From Hyphomicrobiales bacterium (GTDB lineage Bacteria; Pseudomonadota; Alphaproteobacteria; Rhizobiales; Beijerinckiaceae), in the NCBI GenBank assembly GCA_025351165.1, contig JANXWK010000048.1, positions 38,257-102,256 of the forward strand: a DNA stretch of 64,000 bases, read 5' to 3'. Below the pieces are notes generated by a model, which saw nothing but the letters and a program-made list of their open reading frames with translations, had not been told where the DNA came from and ran no database searches. Of the stretch, positions 44,731-54,561 are shown one piece after another (the stretch's first letter is position 1; each line of letters opens with the position of its first letter). The position numbers and the translations under genes are program-made.

Positions 44731-46032
44731 CTAATAAATCGGAAACCGTGCTGTCATAGCTTTAACCTTAGCTTTTACATTTTCTTCAACAGCAGCGTTT
44801 TCAGCTTCACCATTTTTAGCCAGACCTTCAAGCACCTCGGTTATAAAATCACCAACCTGGCTGAACTCAGCCACGCCAAACCCGCGCGATGTTGCAGCAG
44901 GCGAACCTAGCCGAATACCTGATGTAACCATGGGTTTTTCAGGATCAAACGGAATACCATTCTTGTTGCAGGTTATGTGCGCACGCCCCAGTGCTTTTTC
45001 TGCAATATTGCCAGTTACGCCTTTTGGACGCAGATCAACAAGCATGAGATGATTGTCTGTACCACCTGCACACAGCGCAAACCCATGAGACAGAAGTGAT
45101 CCAGCTAAAGCCCGCGCATTTTCAACAACAGAACGTGCATATACTTTAAAATCTGGACGCAAAGCCTCTCCAAAAGCTACTGCCTTTGCTGCAATGACAT
45201 GCATGAGCGGCCCACCCTGAATCCCAGGGAAAATGGCTGAATTGAATTTTTTAGCTAAATCTTCCTCATTTGTTAAAATAAGACCCCCACGCGGGCCACG
45301 CAGGGTTTTATGTGTTGTAGTTGTTGCAACATGTGCATGCGGAAACGGGGATGGATGCGCTCCACCTGCAACAAGTCCGGCAAAATGCGCCATATCGACA
45401 AGAAAATAAGCCCCAACCGCATCTGCGATTTCACGAAACTTGGCAAAATCCCATACACGAGAGTAAGCAGAACCGCCCGCAATGATCAGTTTTGGCTTGT
45501 GTTCATGAGCAAGGCGCTCAACTGCCTCCATATCAATGCGCTGATCATCTGGTCTTACAGCGTAATGTACAGCATTGAACCATTTCCCAGACATGTTGAC
45601 TTTGGAGCCATGCGTTAAGTGGCCACCGGCAGCAAGATCCAGGCCCAAAAATGTATCGCCTGGCTGAAGCAATGCCAAAAATACAGCCTGATTCGCCTGA
45701 CTGCCCGAGTTTGGCTGCACATTCGCAAACTTACAGTCAAACAGCTTACAGGCACGTTCAATTGCAAGCTTTTCTGCAATATCTACGAACTGGCAACCAC
45801 CATAATACCTGCGCCCGACATAACCTTCAGCATATTTATTGGTAAGAACTGATCCTTGCGCCTCAAGAACAGCCTGGGAAACGATATTTTCAGAGGCAAT
45901 CAATTCAATTTCATCACGTTGACGACCAAGCTCCAATTTGACCGCTTCTGCTATTTCTGGATCGCTATCCTTTAAAGAGGCGGAAAAGAAGCTGTTTGAG
46001 CGGTTGGCATGTAAATTTGAAACATTTGCCAT
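44731..46032 (-). CDS. glyA: Serine hydroxymethyltransferase
   Basis: PLP enzyme interconverting Ser and Gly with tetrahydrofolate; 433 aa. The PLP Lys is in '[14 protein letters not shown]', and '[19 protein letters not shown]' and '[15 protein letters not shown]' bind substrate and folate. First gene of the unit leading to nrdR; a terminator for the preceding DUF1003 gene separates them. Confidence 0.97.
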   Translation of the reverse strand: MANVSNLHANRSNSFFSASLKDSDPEIAEAVKLELGRQRDEIELIASENIVSQAVLEAQGSVLTNKYAEGYVGRRYYGGCQFVDIAEKLAIERACKLFDCKFANVQPNSGSQANQAVFLALLQPGDTFLGLDLAAGGHLTHGSKVNMSGKWFNAVHYAVRPDDQRIDMEAVERLAHEHKPKLIIAGGSAYSRVWDFAKFREIADAVGAYFLVDMAHFAGLVAGGAHPSPFPHAHVATTTTHKTLRGPRGGLILTNEEDLAKKFNSAIFPGIQGGPLMHVIAAKAVAFGEALRPDFKVYARSVVENARALAGSLLSHGFALCAGGTDNHLMLVDLRPKGVTGNIAEKALGRAHITCNKNGIPFDPEKPMVTSGIRLGSPAATSRGFGVAEFSQVGDFITEVLEGLAKNGEAENAAVEENVKAKVKAMTARFPIY

Positions 46033-46109
46033 GAGACGTGTCCTTGAAAAAATTCTAAACTGAAGTCATTAATATAGACTTCTCCTAACACATCTTGCCA
46101 TATAATTAA

Positions 46110-46137
46110 AACCCCACTGCGACATAAGATGTGGGGA
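46110..46137 (-). terminator. Terminator of the DUF1003 gene
   Basis: CCCCAC and GTGGGG form the stem; read on the minus strand it is followed by TTTTAATT, 26 bp beyond the DUF1003 stop. Confidence 0.65.
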
Positions 46138-46162
46138 ATAATTTTATGATATTTTTTTTGGT

Positions 46163-47071
46163 TTAGGCTGCAGGAACAGCTAAAGCCACAACCTTGCGCT
46201 TTGGTTTGGCCTTTTTGCGAACCTTACTTTTAATAGTTGTTTTCAAAACAGGCTTACGTGCAGACAAATCCTGCAAAAGCTCAAGCTGGATTTCCTGAAT
46301 TTCAGTCAACCTTTCCCACTGTTTGTTCAGCAGGTGATCAACTTTTTCGTGAAGATGTCTAATCTCAAGTTCAGCTTTAAGATTGACGCGAAAATCGTTT
46401 TCAGAACGGAGTCTGTCTTTAGCTTCCGTGCGCTGTTGGCTCATCATGATAACTGGAGCTTGCACAGCCGCCAAACATGACAGAATTAAATTTAAAAATA
46501 TAAAAGGATAAACGTCAAAAGCATTTTTTTCACCAAGAAATACGTTTAAGCCCATCCAGACACCCAGAAAGCTGAAAAATAAAATTATGAATTTCCAGCT
46601 ACCACCAAAACTAGCAACAACATCCGCCAGCTTCTCCCCCAGGGTGCGATGTCCTGCCCACTCGCGTTCAATGTCCTCAGCAAGGGTTTCATGACGCTCC
46701 AGGCTGTCAATAACGTCTTGTTCTAATGTTGAGAGTTCACCCCGCTCACTTTTTAACAGATTGCCTACATAATGCCCACGAATACGGTTAAGCTCTTTCA
46801 GGCTGACCTGCGCATCTGCATCAAGGCTTGGATATTCAGCCCGCAGCTGGTCCGCAAGCGCAGGTCTAAGCATAGCCACCGGAAATAAGTCGTTCTTTGC
46901 AACCTCTAAACCTGAAATCGAGCATATTCCTCGTTTTTTGGCTTTATTGCGAAGTGCAGTTGTTGAATGCCCTGTGCCGAGCGCCTCATCAACAGCATCC
47001 AGCGTATCAATGATTTCATCGTGGAGGTCGTGAGGCTCTTGTGCAGTATTATTATCAGGAATATCTATCAT
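46163..47071 (-). CDS. DUF1003 membrane protein
   Basis: A 302-aa protein. A soluble N-terminal part ('ICSISGLEVAKNDLFPVAML') leads to the DUF1003 core: two helices 'FIILFFSFLGVWMGLNVFL' and 'VYPFIFLNLILSCLAAVQAP' followed by 'MMSQQRTEAKDRLRSENDF' and a coiled coil 'EIRHLHEKVDHLLNKQWE'. The C-terminus is very basic. Function unknown; members are common in alphaproteobacteria and cyanobacteria. Confidence 0.85.
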   Translation of the reverse strand: MIDIPDNNTAQEPHDLHDEIIDTLDAVDEALGTGHSTTALRNKAKKRGICSISGLEVAKNDLFPVAMLRPALADQLRAEYPSLDADAQVSLKELNRIRGHYVGNLLKSERGELSTLEQDVIDSLERHETLAEDIEREWAGHRTLGEKLADVVASFGGSWKFIILFFSFLGVWMGLNVFLGEKNAFDVYPFIFLNLILSCLAAVQAPVIMMSQQRTEAKDRLRSENDFRVNLKAELEIRHLHEKVDHLLNKQWERLTEIQEIQLELLQDLSARKPVLKTTIKSKVRKKAKPKRKVVALAVPAA

Positions 47072-47169
47072 GGCAGTATCCGTATGCTAATTTTGAGAGC
47101 TCACTCACGCTTCTTAAACTGCTAAAGATGACGTTGAGATGAAGGTCAACCTAAATCTGTAAAAACCTC

Positions 47170-48345
47170 TTATGTTTCCACTAAACCTGTCGTTTTTCCA
47201 CTATCTGCGCTATCTTTTGAACCATGTGGTTGTTGCAAATATTCATCAGAGCGCATTTCAATAAGCCGTGAAACAGTTCGTTCGAATTCAAACGTTTCAA
47301 ATCCTTCGCTGCTGCTGTAAAGCCTCTCTACTGGAGCATCAGCTGATGCAATCAGTTTCACATGATTTTCGTAGATAACATCAATTAATGTGATAAAGCG
47401 TTTTGCCTCATTACGACGCGCAAGTGTCATAACAGGAATATACTCAACTATAATAGTATGAAACTGACGCGCAATCTCAAGATAGTCCATTGCAGCAAGC
47501 GGCTTTGTACATAAATCTTCAAACTGAAATCGTGCTACGCTATCAGATGCAAATGGTATTTCAATAAAACGTCCTTTAAATGGAATTTTTACAGGCAATG
47601 GCTTATGTGCTATTGTCATACGCTGCCAGATTTTATCAATTTCGCGCTCTGAATATGCATCCGCAGGGCAAAAATAAAGCTCACTTCCCCCAAGCTTTTC
47701 CCGCCTGTAATCAGTCTTTGCCCGCAAGGACACAATTTGCATATTTTGTTTTAAAATTGTTAAAAAAGGCAGAAAAAGCGCACGGTTCAATCCATTTTTA
47801 TAGAGATTTTCTGGCTCGACATTAGATGTTGCAACGACAACTACCCCTTTGAACCAAAGCGCAGAAAATAACCGTCCCAAAATCATAGCATCCGCAATAT
47901 CTGTCACACTGAATTCATCAAAGCACAATACCCAAGCCTCGCTTAAAAGCTGGTCAGCTACAGCTTCGATAGGGTCACTGCCCTTCACACCTCCCTTTTT
48001 GCTTAACTGTCTCCAAAGATGAATGCGCTCATGCACATCACTCATGAAACTATGAAAATGCGCCCGTCTTTTACGTTTAATATCAAGAGATTCAAAGAAA
48101 AGGTCCATAAGCATGGTTTTGCCGCGCCCAACATCACCCTGAATATAAATACCTTTTATGCTTTTATTTTGAGGTTTACGTGCAAATAACCAACCAAGTG
48201 CGGAGGATTTACGGGACAGCCTATGCTGATGCAGATCACTGGCAAGAGCACCCAGTTTTTGAACCATATCAGCTTGTGCTGGATCAGCAGTTAAATGCTG
48301 ACCCGCTACTAAGGCCTGGTATTTGGATTGAATGGATTGTGGCAA
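47170..48345 (-). CDS. zapE: ZapE/AFG1-family ATPase
   Basis: A 391-aa AAA-like ATPase related to division-associated ZapE and mitochondrial AFG1. Walker A GDVGRGKT at 70-77, Walker B 'LCFDEFSVTDIADAM', and arginine-finger region 'GLNRALFLPFL'. The C-terminal 'RFITLIDVIYENHVKLI' is family-typical. It follows the Omp19-like gene, probably translated from an independent site (15 bp gap). Confidence 0.92.
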   Translation of the reverse strand: MPQSIQSKYQALVAGQHLTADPAQADMVQKLGALASDLHQHRLSRKSSALGWLFARKPQNKSIKGIYIQGDVGRGKTMLMDLFFESLDIKRKRRAHFHSFMSDVHERIHLWRQLSKKGGVKGSDPIEAVADQLLSEAWVLCFDEFSVTDIADAMILGRLFSALWFKGVVVVATSNVEPENLYKNGLNRALFLPFLTILKQNMQIVSLRAKTDYRREKLGGSELYFCPADAYSEREIDKIWQRMTIAHKPLPVKIPFKGRFIEIPFASDSVARFQFEDLCTKPLAAMDYLEIARQFHTIIVEYIPVMTLARRNEAKRFITLIDVIYENHVKLIASADAPVERLYSSSEGFETFEFERTVSRLIEMRSDEYLQQPHGSKDSADSGKTTGLVET

Positions 48346-48360
48346 AGGACTAACGAAAAC

Positions 48361-49068
48361 TTACTTCGATATACTCAGTGGTGCGCCGCTTTTTGCAGTG
48401 GAACCATTAAAACTGGAATTTCCAGTCTGCTTTAAGCGTGCAGCAACGCCTCCGCCCTGCTCATACAGATAAATCTCATCACCGCGTAATTCCCATGCAT
48501 TAACTTTTGTTAAGCCTGTACTGCAACCAGTTGTTTGGGCTTTGTATAAATCAAGTGCAGGCGCATTTGAAAGCGTGAGTCGGCATTTGCTGCCAGACCC
48601 CTGCGCCACAGACCATCCACCAGTAAGTCTTGACTGGGTTGGCTTTTCAGGCGCTGTATCATTGGCCGTAGGCGCAACTGTTCGAACTTTCACGGCGGCA
48701 GAAGGCGTTACTGCAGCTGATTTAATATCCGGTAAAGGTGTCAACCCACCGGCGGCGGGAGCAGATACCCCGCCAGATAATGGTGCCCCAAGATCACCAG
48801 GTGAAGAAATGCCTGGAGGATTTACAGAACCTGCACTTGGAGCGGCAATTGGAGCAGATGGTGAAAAACGTGGTGGCGGAGGCGGCAATGGTTGCGATGT
48901 AACGGATGGTGTTGGAGTAGCGCTAATCTCATAGGGCGCACTCGATACAACACGTGGTGCTGGGCTGGATCGTGGATCAAGGGAATCCCCAAAACGACTG
49001 ACCGATTCACAGCCCTGTAAAAAGGGAATAATGGCAAAAACGGCTACGGTCGCTATATTTCGGATCAT
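48361..49068 (-). CDS. Omp19/AprI-Inh-type lipoprotein
   Basis: A 235-aa lipoprotein. The ATG of 'MIRNIATVAVFAIIPFLQGC' gives a clean signal peptide with lipobox L-Q-G-C; the longer frame is rejected. A Pro/Ala/Ser-rich linker (about 35-150) precedes a C-terminal domain 'LTGGWSVAQGSGSKCRLTLS' with Cys pair, the AprI/Inh protease-inhibitor barrel. Brucella Omp19 has the same plan and inhibits host proteases, but here an inhibitor role is inferred only. Confidence 0.78.
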   Translation of the reverse strand: MIRNIATVAVFAIIPFLQGCESVSRFGDSLDPRSSPAPRVVSSAPYEISATPTPSVTSQPLPPPPPRFSPSAPIAAPSAGSVNPPGISSPGDLGAPLSGGVSAPAAGGLTPLPDIKSAAVTPSAAVKVRTVAPTANDTAPEKPTQSRLTGGWSVAQGSGSKCRLTLSNAPALDLYKAQTTGCSTGLTKVNAWELRGDEIYLYEQGGGVAARLKQTGNSSFNGSTAKSGAPLSISK

Positions 49069-49120
49069 AAATGTCTCTCTATTTTTTACATCAGGTAATA
49101 GTATGTATACAGCATACTGA

Positions 49121-50188
49121 TTAATTTGATACCGCCCGTGCAATATCTCCAATAACTGACATCACCAATGGACGACGATCAAGATTATAGGCATCTACAT
49201 CGCGTCGCGCCACACCAAAACGTTCTGAAATTTCTGCAAATGGTATTAAGCCTGCTGTTCCCAGCCCTTTTCGATTATGGACAGCCTGTTGCAGATAATC
49301 CTCTATAATCTCTGTAAAACGCTCAAATGTTAGCCCATCCCGCTTTGCTGTCTCTTCGGCAATAGCAGTCAAGGCAGTAGAATCAATTAAGGGCAGTTTT
49401 ATCAAAAGGGCTTCTAAACGTCCCCTGAACCCAACGGAGCTACTGTCCATAAGTGCAAAGGCGCGCTTTACAGATCCCATGGCACGTGACTTAATCAGAT
49501 TTAAATTATCTTCATTCAATGGTGCAGTACTTAGATCGCGCATGATTTGTACCAAAACATCAGCCCCCAGTGGACGTACAGGCATCATGCGGCACCGCGA
49601 GCGGATTGTAGGCAAAAGACGACCAGGTTCATGCGATACAATCAAGAATATGGAGCGGGGCGGTGGCTCCTCCAATATTTTTAACAATGCATTTGCACTG
49701 TTTGAATTTAAATCCTCCACTGCATCAATAATTGCTACACGCCAGCCGCCAGCACTGGCAGTAGATTGAAACATATGCACAAGGTTGCGTGTGTCCTCAA
49801 CCTGAATTTCAGTACGAAGTTTTTTGGTTTTTTCATTCCAGTTACGCCTCAGCACAAACACATCTGGATGAGACTGAGCTGCAACAAGTTTTGCTACTTT
49901 GCTATTGTCTTGAACTTGGAGTGAATGTGCATTCTGTACGTTAGCAGCCATAAAATCGCCATTTTCAAGTACAAAACGCGCAAACCTATAGGCTAAAGTG
50001 GCCTTGCCAATACCCTCCTGCCCTGCCAGAATCCATGCATGATGCATTTTTCCAGACTTATAAGCATTCAGCAGCACAGCTTCAGAAGCTTGCTGACCGT
50101 ATAAGTCCATTACCTCGCGCGGATGTGGCAAATCTAGCAAACGATCAGCTTCATCAATCTCACTTGGCGCTCGTGGTAATATGCGCAT
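49121..50188 (-). CDS. holB: DNA polymerase III delta-prime subunit
   Basis: Clamp-loader subunit, 355 aa. N-terminal RecA-like domain with 'HHAWILAGQEGIGKATLAYR' (P-loop present but divergent for ATP use) and 'SNSANALLKILEEPPPRSIF' with the sensor region 'RLLPTIRSRCRMM'. Its ATG shares one base with the tmk stop; tmk-holB is a conserved pair. Confidence 0.93.
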   Translation of the reverse strand: MRILPRAPSEIDEADRLLDLPHPREVMDLYGQQASEAVLLNAYKSGKMHHAWILAGQEGIGKATLAYRFARFVLENGDFMAANVQNAHSLQVQDNSKVAKLVAAQSHPDVFVLRRNWNEKTKKLRTEIQVEDTRNLVHMFQSTASAGGWRVAIIDAVEDLNSNSANALLKILEEPPPRSIFLIVSHEPGRLLPTIRSRCRMMPVRPLGADVLVQIMRDLSTAPLNEDNLNLIKSRAMGSVKRAFALMDSSSVGFRGRLEALLIKLPLIDSTALTAIAEETAKRDGLTFERFTEIIEDYLQQAVHNRKGLGTAGLIPFAEISERFGVARRDVDAYNLDRRPLVMSVIGDIARAVSN

Positions 50189-50838
50189 TAGTTCACACCT
50201 GTTCGTTGAATGAATACTCGTTGCATGAACACCTTAAAAACCTGATCACTTATTACATGCAAATCCTGCTCTCCTGATAACACCATGCACCGTTCAGGTT
50301 CGGCGCTGGCAATCCTTAAAAAAGCATGCCGAATGCGCTTGTGAAACTCAAGGGATTCCAATTCAAAGCGGTCAGTTGCACTGCTTCCACGACGTGTAGC
50401 TGCGCGTTTCAGTCCCTGCGCTGGCTCCATATCAATAAAAAATGTTAAATCAGGCTTTAAGTTGCCTAAAATCAAATTAGCCATTTTTTGGATTATATCG
50501 CCTGAAACTTTACCAAGTGCACTTTGATAAGCAAGAGTTGAGTCTGTAAAACGGTCACATAAAACAATCTTTCCATCTTCAAGTGCAGGTATGATTATTT
50601 TTTCTACATGATCACACCTTGCAGCAAAAAACAGCATGGTTTCTGTCATGGAACTAAAGTTAAACCCCGCAGGATTCAAAATAAGCTCACGTATGGCCTC
50701 AGCACCTTTTGTCCCTCCTGGCTCCCGCGTAACAACAATATTATGCCCTAGTTCCTGCAACCTGGCAGCTAAAAGCTTAATCTGTGTGGTTTTACCGGCT
50801 CCTTCACCGCCTTCAAATGTTACAAAAAAACCTTTCAT
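50188..50838 (-). CDS. tmk: Thymidylate kinase
   Basis: dTMP to dTDP; 216 aa. P-loop 'FEGGEGAGKTTQ' at 8-19, 'DR' motif in 'LCDRFTDSTLAYQSALGKV', and lid 'RAATRRGSSATDRFE'. Translationally coupled to holB. Confidence 0.96.
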   Translation of the reverse strand: MKGFFVTFEGGEGAGKTTQIKLLAARLQELGHNIVVTREPGGTKGAEAIRELILNPAGFNFSSMTETMLFFAARCDHVEKIIIPALEDGKIVLCDRFTDSTLAYQSALGKVSGDIIQKMANLILGNLKPDLTFFIDMEPAQGLKRAATRRGSSATDRFELESLEFHKRIRHAFLRIASAEPERCMVLSGEQDLHVISDQVFKVFMQRVFIQRTGVN

Positions 50839-51254
50839 AATGCGCCTTTACACATAACTTTGGCAAATCCCTGCTTTAAACTTTATGGAAACAACTTCTA
50901 TGGCCTGCTTCGCAAATTAGCCATTTTCTACAACAAGCGCTTTAAACAGTGAAGTTTAAACAAATGTTGCACTGATTTTAACCTGATACCTTTCGAGGGC
51001 AAGAATGCGGACTTCTTGCTCATAAACAGGTAAAACGCTTTACTTTTACGTTAAAAAATATGCGCAGCAGGTACTGAAGTTTTAAAATGTAATATTTAGA
51101 GTGATAAGCCAGAACAAAAGTTTGATTTTAAAAAATGCAAACACATGAAAAAAGATCAGGAATTATAAAAAAGCATAGTGCTTAAAAGACCTGATTTAAA
51201 TCATGAAAATAATTTTAAATTACTTTTTAACCCACGATTTGTAGATATTCATGG
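50839..51254. other. Gene-poor interval with two hairpins
   Basis: No protein gene is supported here. TTTAAAC-N6-GTTTAAA lies at 50941-50960 and GCAAGAA-N7-TTCTTGC at 50999-51019. Two perfect 7-bp stems 40 bp apart in otherwise AT-rich, non-coding sequence could belong to a small RNA or a tmk leader/regulator site; no promoter is clear. Confidence 0.3.
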
Positions 51255-51338
51255 TTAAAATACACCTGAAACAATAGCTGCAAGAAATATAAAGGCCATT
51301 CCAATAGCAAACATATCTAGCTTGAATGTAAGTCCCAT
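51255..51338 (-). CDS. 27-aa membrane microprotein
   Basis: Reads M-G-L-T-F-K-L-D then one helix (MFAIGMAFIFLAAIVSGVF) and stop. A near-perfect AAGGAGG lies 8 bp before the ATG. It is alone between a tRNA gene and tmk. The strong ribosome site in non-coding surroundings supports translation. Function unknown. Confidence 0.68.
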   Translation of the reverse strand: MGLTFKLDMFAIGMAFIFLAAIVSGVF

Positions 51339-51449
51339 AGCTATTCCTCCTTGCCTGATTTATCAGAATATACAAGTTAGACTTTGTTTTGGTTAATAAA
51401 AAGAAAATTCGTCGCTGCACCGCAACAAGAAGCATTAATGCGTGTAGTT

Positions 51450-51525
51450 TGGTAGGCCCGGAGGGAATCGAACCCCCAACCAGTCCGTTATGAGCGGACG
51501 GCTCTAACCGTTGAGCTACAGGCCT
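51450..51525 (-). tRNA. tRNA with CAU anticodon, probably Ile2 (lysidine-modified)
   Basis: A 76-nt cloverleaf: acceptor AGGCCTG pairs with CGGGCCT (one G-U), discriminator A, encoded CCA, anticodon loop CTCATAA. The initiator is excluded by the paired first acceptor base and D arm. The 8-base D loop (AACGGTTA) is like tRNA-Ile(CAU) rather than elongator Met, so Ile2 is preferred; Met cannot be excluded without comparing other CAU tRNAs in the genome. Confidence 0.88.
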
Positions 51526-51672
51526 CTGGAATGCTTGCACGAAGCATTTGTATATCTCATACACGTTTCATCAAAGGCCTGCAACGGGTTCCCTGCATCA
51601 AATAGTGTAGAAATTTCAGTTTAGCTTAAAAACAGGTTGCGTTTGAGCCTTATTTAGGTGATTCCATGCCTC

Positions 51673-53484
51673 ATGGCTGCACCAATTTTAATTCTACGCG
51701 ATATTCACCTACGCTTTGGCTTTCAACCTTTACTGGATGGAGCAGAACTTTTCGTTTCCCCTGGCGAACGTATCTGCCTTGTAGGCCGTAATGGCTCTGG
51801 CAAATCAACTTTGCTTAAAGTAGCTGCAAATTTGATTGAACCAACCTCTGGCAATCGTTTTGTTCAGCCTGGCACTGCAATTCAGTACCTGCCTCAAGAA
51901 CCTGATATGAGTGGCTTTGACACTACGCTTGCATATGTGGAAGCTGGAATTGGTCCAAATGGTGATTTGTACCGCGCGCCGTATCTACTAGAATCACTGG
52001 GGCTAAATGGCACTGAAAACCCAGCGCATCTTTCAGGTGGAGAAGCGCGCCGCGCAGCTTTAGCACGTGTTCTTGCACCTGAACCTGATGTTCTATTACT
52101 GGATGAACCTACAAACCATCTTGATGTAAGCGTAATTGAATGGCTTGAGAACGAGTTGAATTCCTTGCGCTCTGCGATGGTCATCATATCTCATGATCGT
52201 CGTTTTATGGAAAAACTGTCCCGCGCGACTGTATGGATTGATCGAGGCGAAGCCAAGCGCCTCGAGCAGGGCTTTTCACATTTTGAAAACTGGCGAGATG
52301 AAATTTTAGAAAAAGAGGAGCTGGATCGCCATAAGCTGGATCGCAAAATTGTGCGTGAACAGCATTGGCTCACTTATGGTGTAACAGCCAGGCGCAAGCG
52401 CAACGTACGTCGCCTTGGGGATCTTATGAGCCTGCGACAGGAGCGTAAAGATCAGGTTCGCGCCACTGGACTTGTAAAGATGACTGTGACTGAGGGAGAA
52501 ATATCTGGCAAGCGTGTAATAGATGCTGTCAATATTTCCAAATCATATAACAACCAGCCTATAATCAGTGATTTTTCAATTCGCATTAATCGTGGTGACA
52601 GGCTTGGCCTTGTTGGACCAAACGGCGCAGGCAAAACAACGCTTATTAATATGCTGACAGGCATTCTGCAGCCTGATTCAGGACATGTTGAACTTGGCAC
52701 CAAACTTGAAATGGTTACACTGGATCAGCGCCGCGAAACGCTTGACCCAAACTGGACACTTGTGGAAGCCCTCACAGATGGGCGGGGAGACTACGTGACA
52801 GTTGGCACTGAAACTCGTCATGTAGCCAGTTACATGAAAGACTTTCTCTTTACACCAGAGCAGGCACGTACACCTGTAAGCGTATTATCAGGTGGCGAAA
52901 GAGGACGTCTGATGCTGGCACGTGCCTTGGCAAAATCCTCAAATCTGCTCGTGCTCGATGAGCCAACCAATGATCTGGATTTGGAAACACTGGATTTATT
53001 GCAGGATATGCTTGCAGAATATCCAGGCACAATTTTAATAGTAAGCCATGATCGTGATTTCCTTGATCGCTGCGTAACATCTACACTTTTAAGTTTGGGC
53101 GAGGGCCGCTGGCAGGAATATGCAGGCGGCTACACTGATATGCTTAATCAGCGTGCCCTTGTAGAGGATATAACTAGTCCCAAGCGCACAAAACAGGCGC
53201 AGCAGACACGCAATTCTGCACCAAAAGCAGACATAAAGCTTTCAAAACGAAAATTAAACTTCAAGGAAAAACATGCCCTTGAAACTTTGCCCGCAAAAAT
53301 GAAACAGTTACAAGCTGATATAGAGCAGTTACAGGTCAAGCTGTCTGATGCAAATCTATATACAAAGAAACCGAATGATTTTGCCAAATTCAGCCTTAAA
53401 TTGAGTGAACAGCAGGCGGCCTTGTTACAGGCAGAAGAAATATGGCTTAACCTTGAAATGCTGCGTGAGGAAGTTGAAGGTTAA
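51673..53484 (+). CDS. ABC-F family ATPase (Uup-like)
   Basis: A soluble 603-aa protein with two ABC domains. Walker A 'GRNGSGKSTLL' and 'GPNGAGKTTLI', signatures 'LSGGEARRAALA' and 'LSGGERGRLMLA', Walker B with 'DEPTNHLD' and 'DEPTNDLD'. A C-terminal coiled coil ('LPAKMKQLQADIEQLQ') matches Uup. ABC-F proteins act on ribosomes. ATG 51673 is favoured over a GTG five codons earlier; neither has a strong ribosome site. It leads a short UxaC-like gene by 3 bp. Confidence 0.9.
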   Translation: MAAPILILRDIHLRFGFQPLLDGAELFVSPGERICLVGRNGSGKSTLLKVAANLIEPTSGNRFVQPGTAIQYLPQEPDMSGFDTTLAYVEAGIGPNGDLYRAPYLLESLGLNGTENPAHLSGGEARRAALARVLAPEPDVLLLDEPTNHLDVSVIEWLENELNSLRSAMVIISHDRRFMEKLSRATVWIDRGEAKRLEQGFSHFENWRDEILEKEELDRHKLDRKIVREQHWLTYGVTARRKRNVRRLGDLMSLRQERKDQVRATGLVKMTVTEGEISGKRVIDAVNISKSYNNQPIISDFSIRINRGDRLGLVGPNGAGKTTLINMLTGILQPDSGHVELGTKLEMVTLDQRRETLDPNWTLVEALTDGRGDYVTVGTETRHVASYMKDFLFTPEQARTPVSVLSGGERGRLMLARALAKSSNLLVLDEPTNDLDLETLDLLQDMLAEYPGTILIVSHDRDFLDRCVTSTLLSLGEGRWQEYAGGYTDMLNQRALVEDITSPKRTKQAQQTRNSAPKADIKLSKRKLNFKEKHALETLPAKMKQLQADIEQLQVKLSDANLYTKKPNDFAKFSLKLSEQQAALLQAEEIWLNLEMLREEVEG

Positions 53485-53487
53485 ACC

Positions 53488-54477
53488 ATGCATCCAGACC
53501 GTTTTTTTTCATCTATTCCAGAACAGCGCTGCATAGAACACAGATTATTTGCACATGTAGAAGATTTACCCATTAAAGCTGAAACTGGTTTTTTGCCAGA
53601 AGGGTTTCTTGATCCAGTCTCACAGTATCGCGCTGATTTTGAACACTTGAATTTTACCCAGCTTATTACTCACCAAACACCACTTTGCCATATTGAAACA
53701 TTTGAGGATTTGAAGTCTGCAAATTTTGGAGGCAGGCTCTTACCGCTTTATGTAGCTGATTGCGTTACTGACCCGCACACACCAGAATTTGTCAATAATC
53801 TTGATATATTTGGAACACAGACAAACTGTGATGCCTACACATGGAAGGGCTACCTGGAGGCTCATCGCATCCGCCGCGAAGTATTCAAGCTTTATGGTGC
53901 AACAGCTGTTCTTTATCATCCTCCAACAGCCCAGACAGTCAATCTTGACCAGTCTGATATGCTGACCCTGTTCCGAAAAATCTGCATTGGTAAATCCACT
54001 CTAGCCGAAGCGGAGCATTTTCGCGCTGCCATGCACTGCGAATTTGCAAAAATGAGCGTTGATGATGGTTTGGATTTACATATTCAGGCAGGGGGTGCAC
54101 AGCGCATCAACTACACACCGCAATTAAAAGCATTGCTTGAAAACTATGGTAATTCAACATTTAAAATTGTAGTGTTAACTCACGATGAAACAGCTGTTTC
54201 AACCGAACTTGCACCATTATCATCGTTATATTCTGCGTTGCATCTTGGATTGCCCTCTGCAATGTTCAATCCTTACAGGCTAAGAACATTTAGGGCCATA
54301 ACGGCTCATATGAATCAAACTCATCCTACATATGCTTTTGCAAACAGTTTACAGGAGATGGCCATAACAACAGATTCCATACGTCGTATAAATGTAGGCT
54401 GTCTTGCCCTGCAGGTTGCCCAACATGAAATAACCGAGGAGGCAGCGCTTCAGGCTTTAATAAAATGTTGCACGTAA
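53488..54477 (+). CDS. Short UxaC (glucuronate isomerase)-like protein
   Basis: A 329-aa protein. Its second half follows the uronate isomerase pattern: 'FKIVVLTHDETAVSTELAPL', 'ALHLGLPSAMF', 'TTDSIRRINVGCLALQVAQH' versus the family's 'DETTYSRELAPL' and 'RRVDAGFLA'. Full UxaC enzymes are about 470 aa and start with a His-x-His metal motif, which I cannot find; only scattered His remain. It may be an enzyme relative with altered chemistry or a non-catalytic homologue. It starts 3 bp after the ABC-F stop, so the two are cotranscribed. Confidence 0.6.
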   Translation: MHPDRFFSSIPEQRCIEHRLFAHVEDLPIKAETGFLPEGFLDPVSQYRADFEHLNFTQLITHQTPLCHIETFEDLKSANFGGRLLPLYVADCVTDPHTPEFVNNLDIFGTQTNCDAYTWKGYLEAHRIRREVFKLYGATAVLYHPPTAQTVNLDQSDMLTLFRKICIGKSTLAEAEHFRAAMHCEFAKMSVDDGLDLHIQAGGAQRINYTPQLKALLENYGNSTFKIVVLTHDETAVSTELAPLSSLYSALHLGLPSAMFNPYRLRTFRAITAHMNQTHPTYAFANSLQEMAITTDSIRRINVGCLALQVAQHEITEEAALQALIKCCT

Positions 54478-54561
54478 AATAAGAATGTTTTTTCCCTTTT
54501 ATGTCCTTGTAATTTCAAAAAAGGTGAAAAAGACACCAGATAAAGTGTTGGCAGCCAATAA

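Noticed and set aside
41500..46032. Possible FMN riboswitch or glycine riboswitch in the glyA-rib operon
   Set aside because: I looked for conserved cores before glyA, ribD and ribE; the gaps are too short or lack the expected helices.
51220..51564. 114-aa minus-strand ORF
   Set aside because: It translates the CAU tRNA ('LVGGSIPSGPT' is tRNA-derived) and overlaps the better-supported 27-aa gene.
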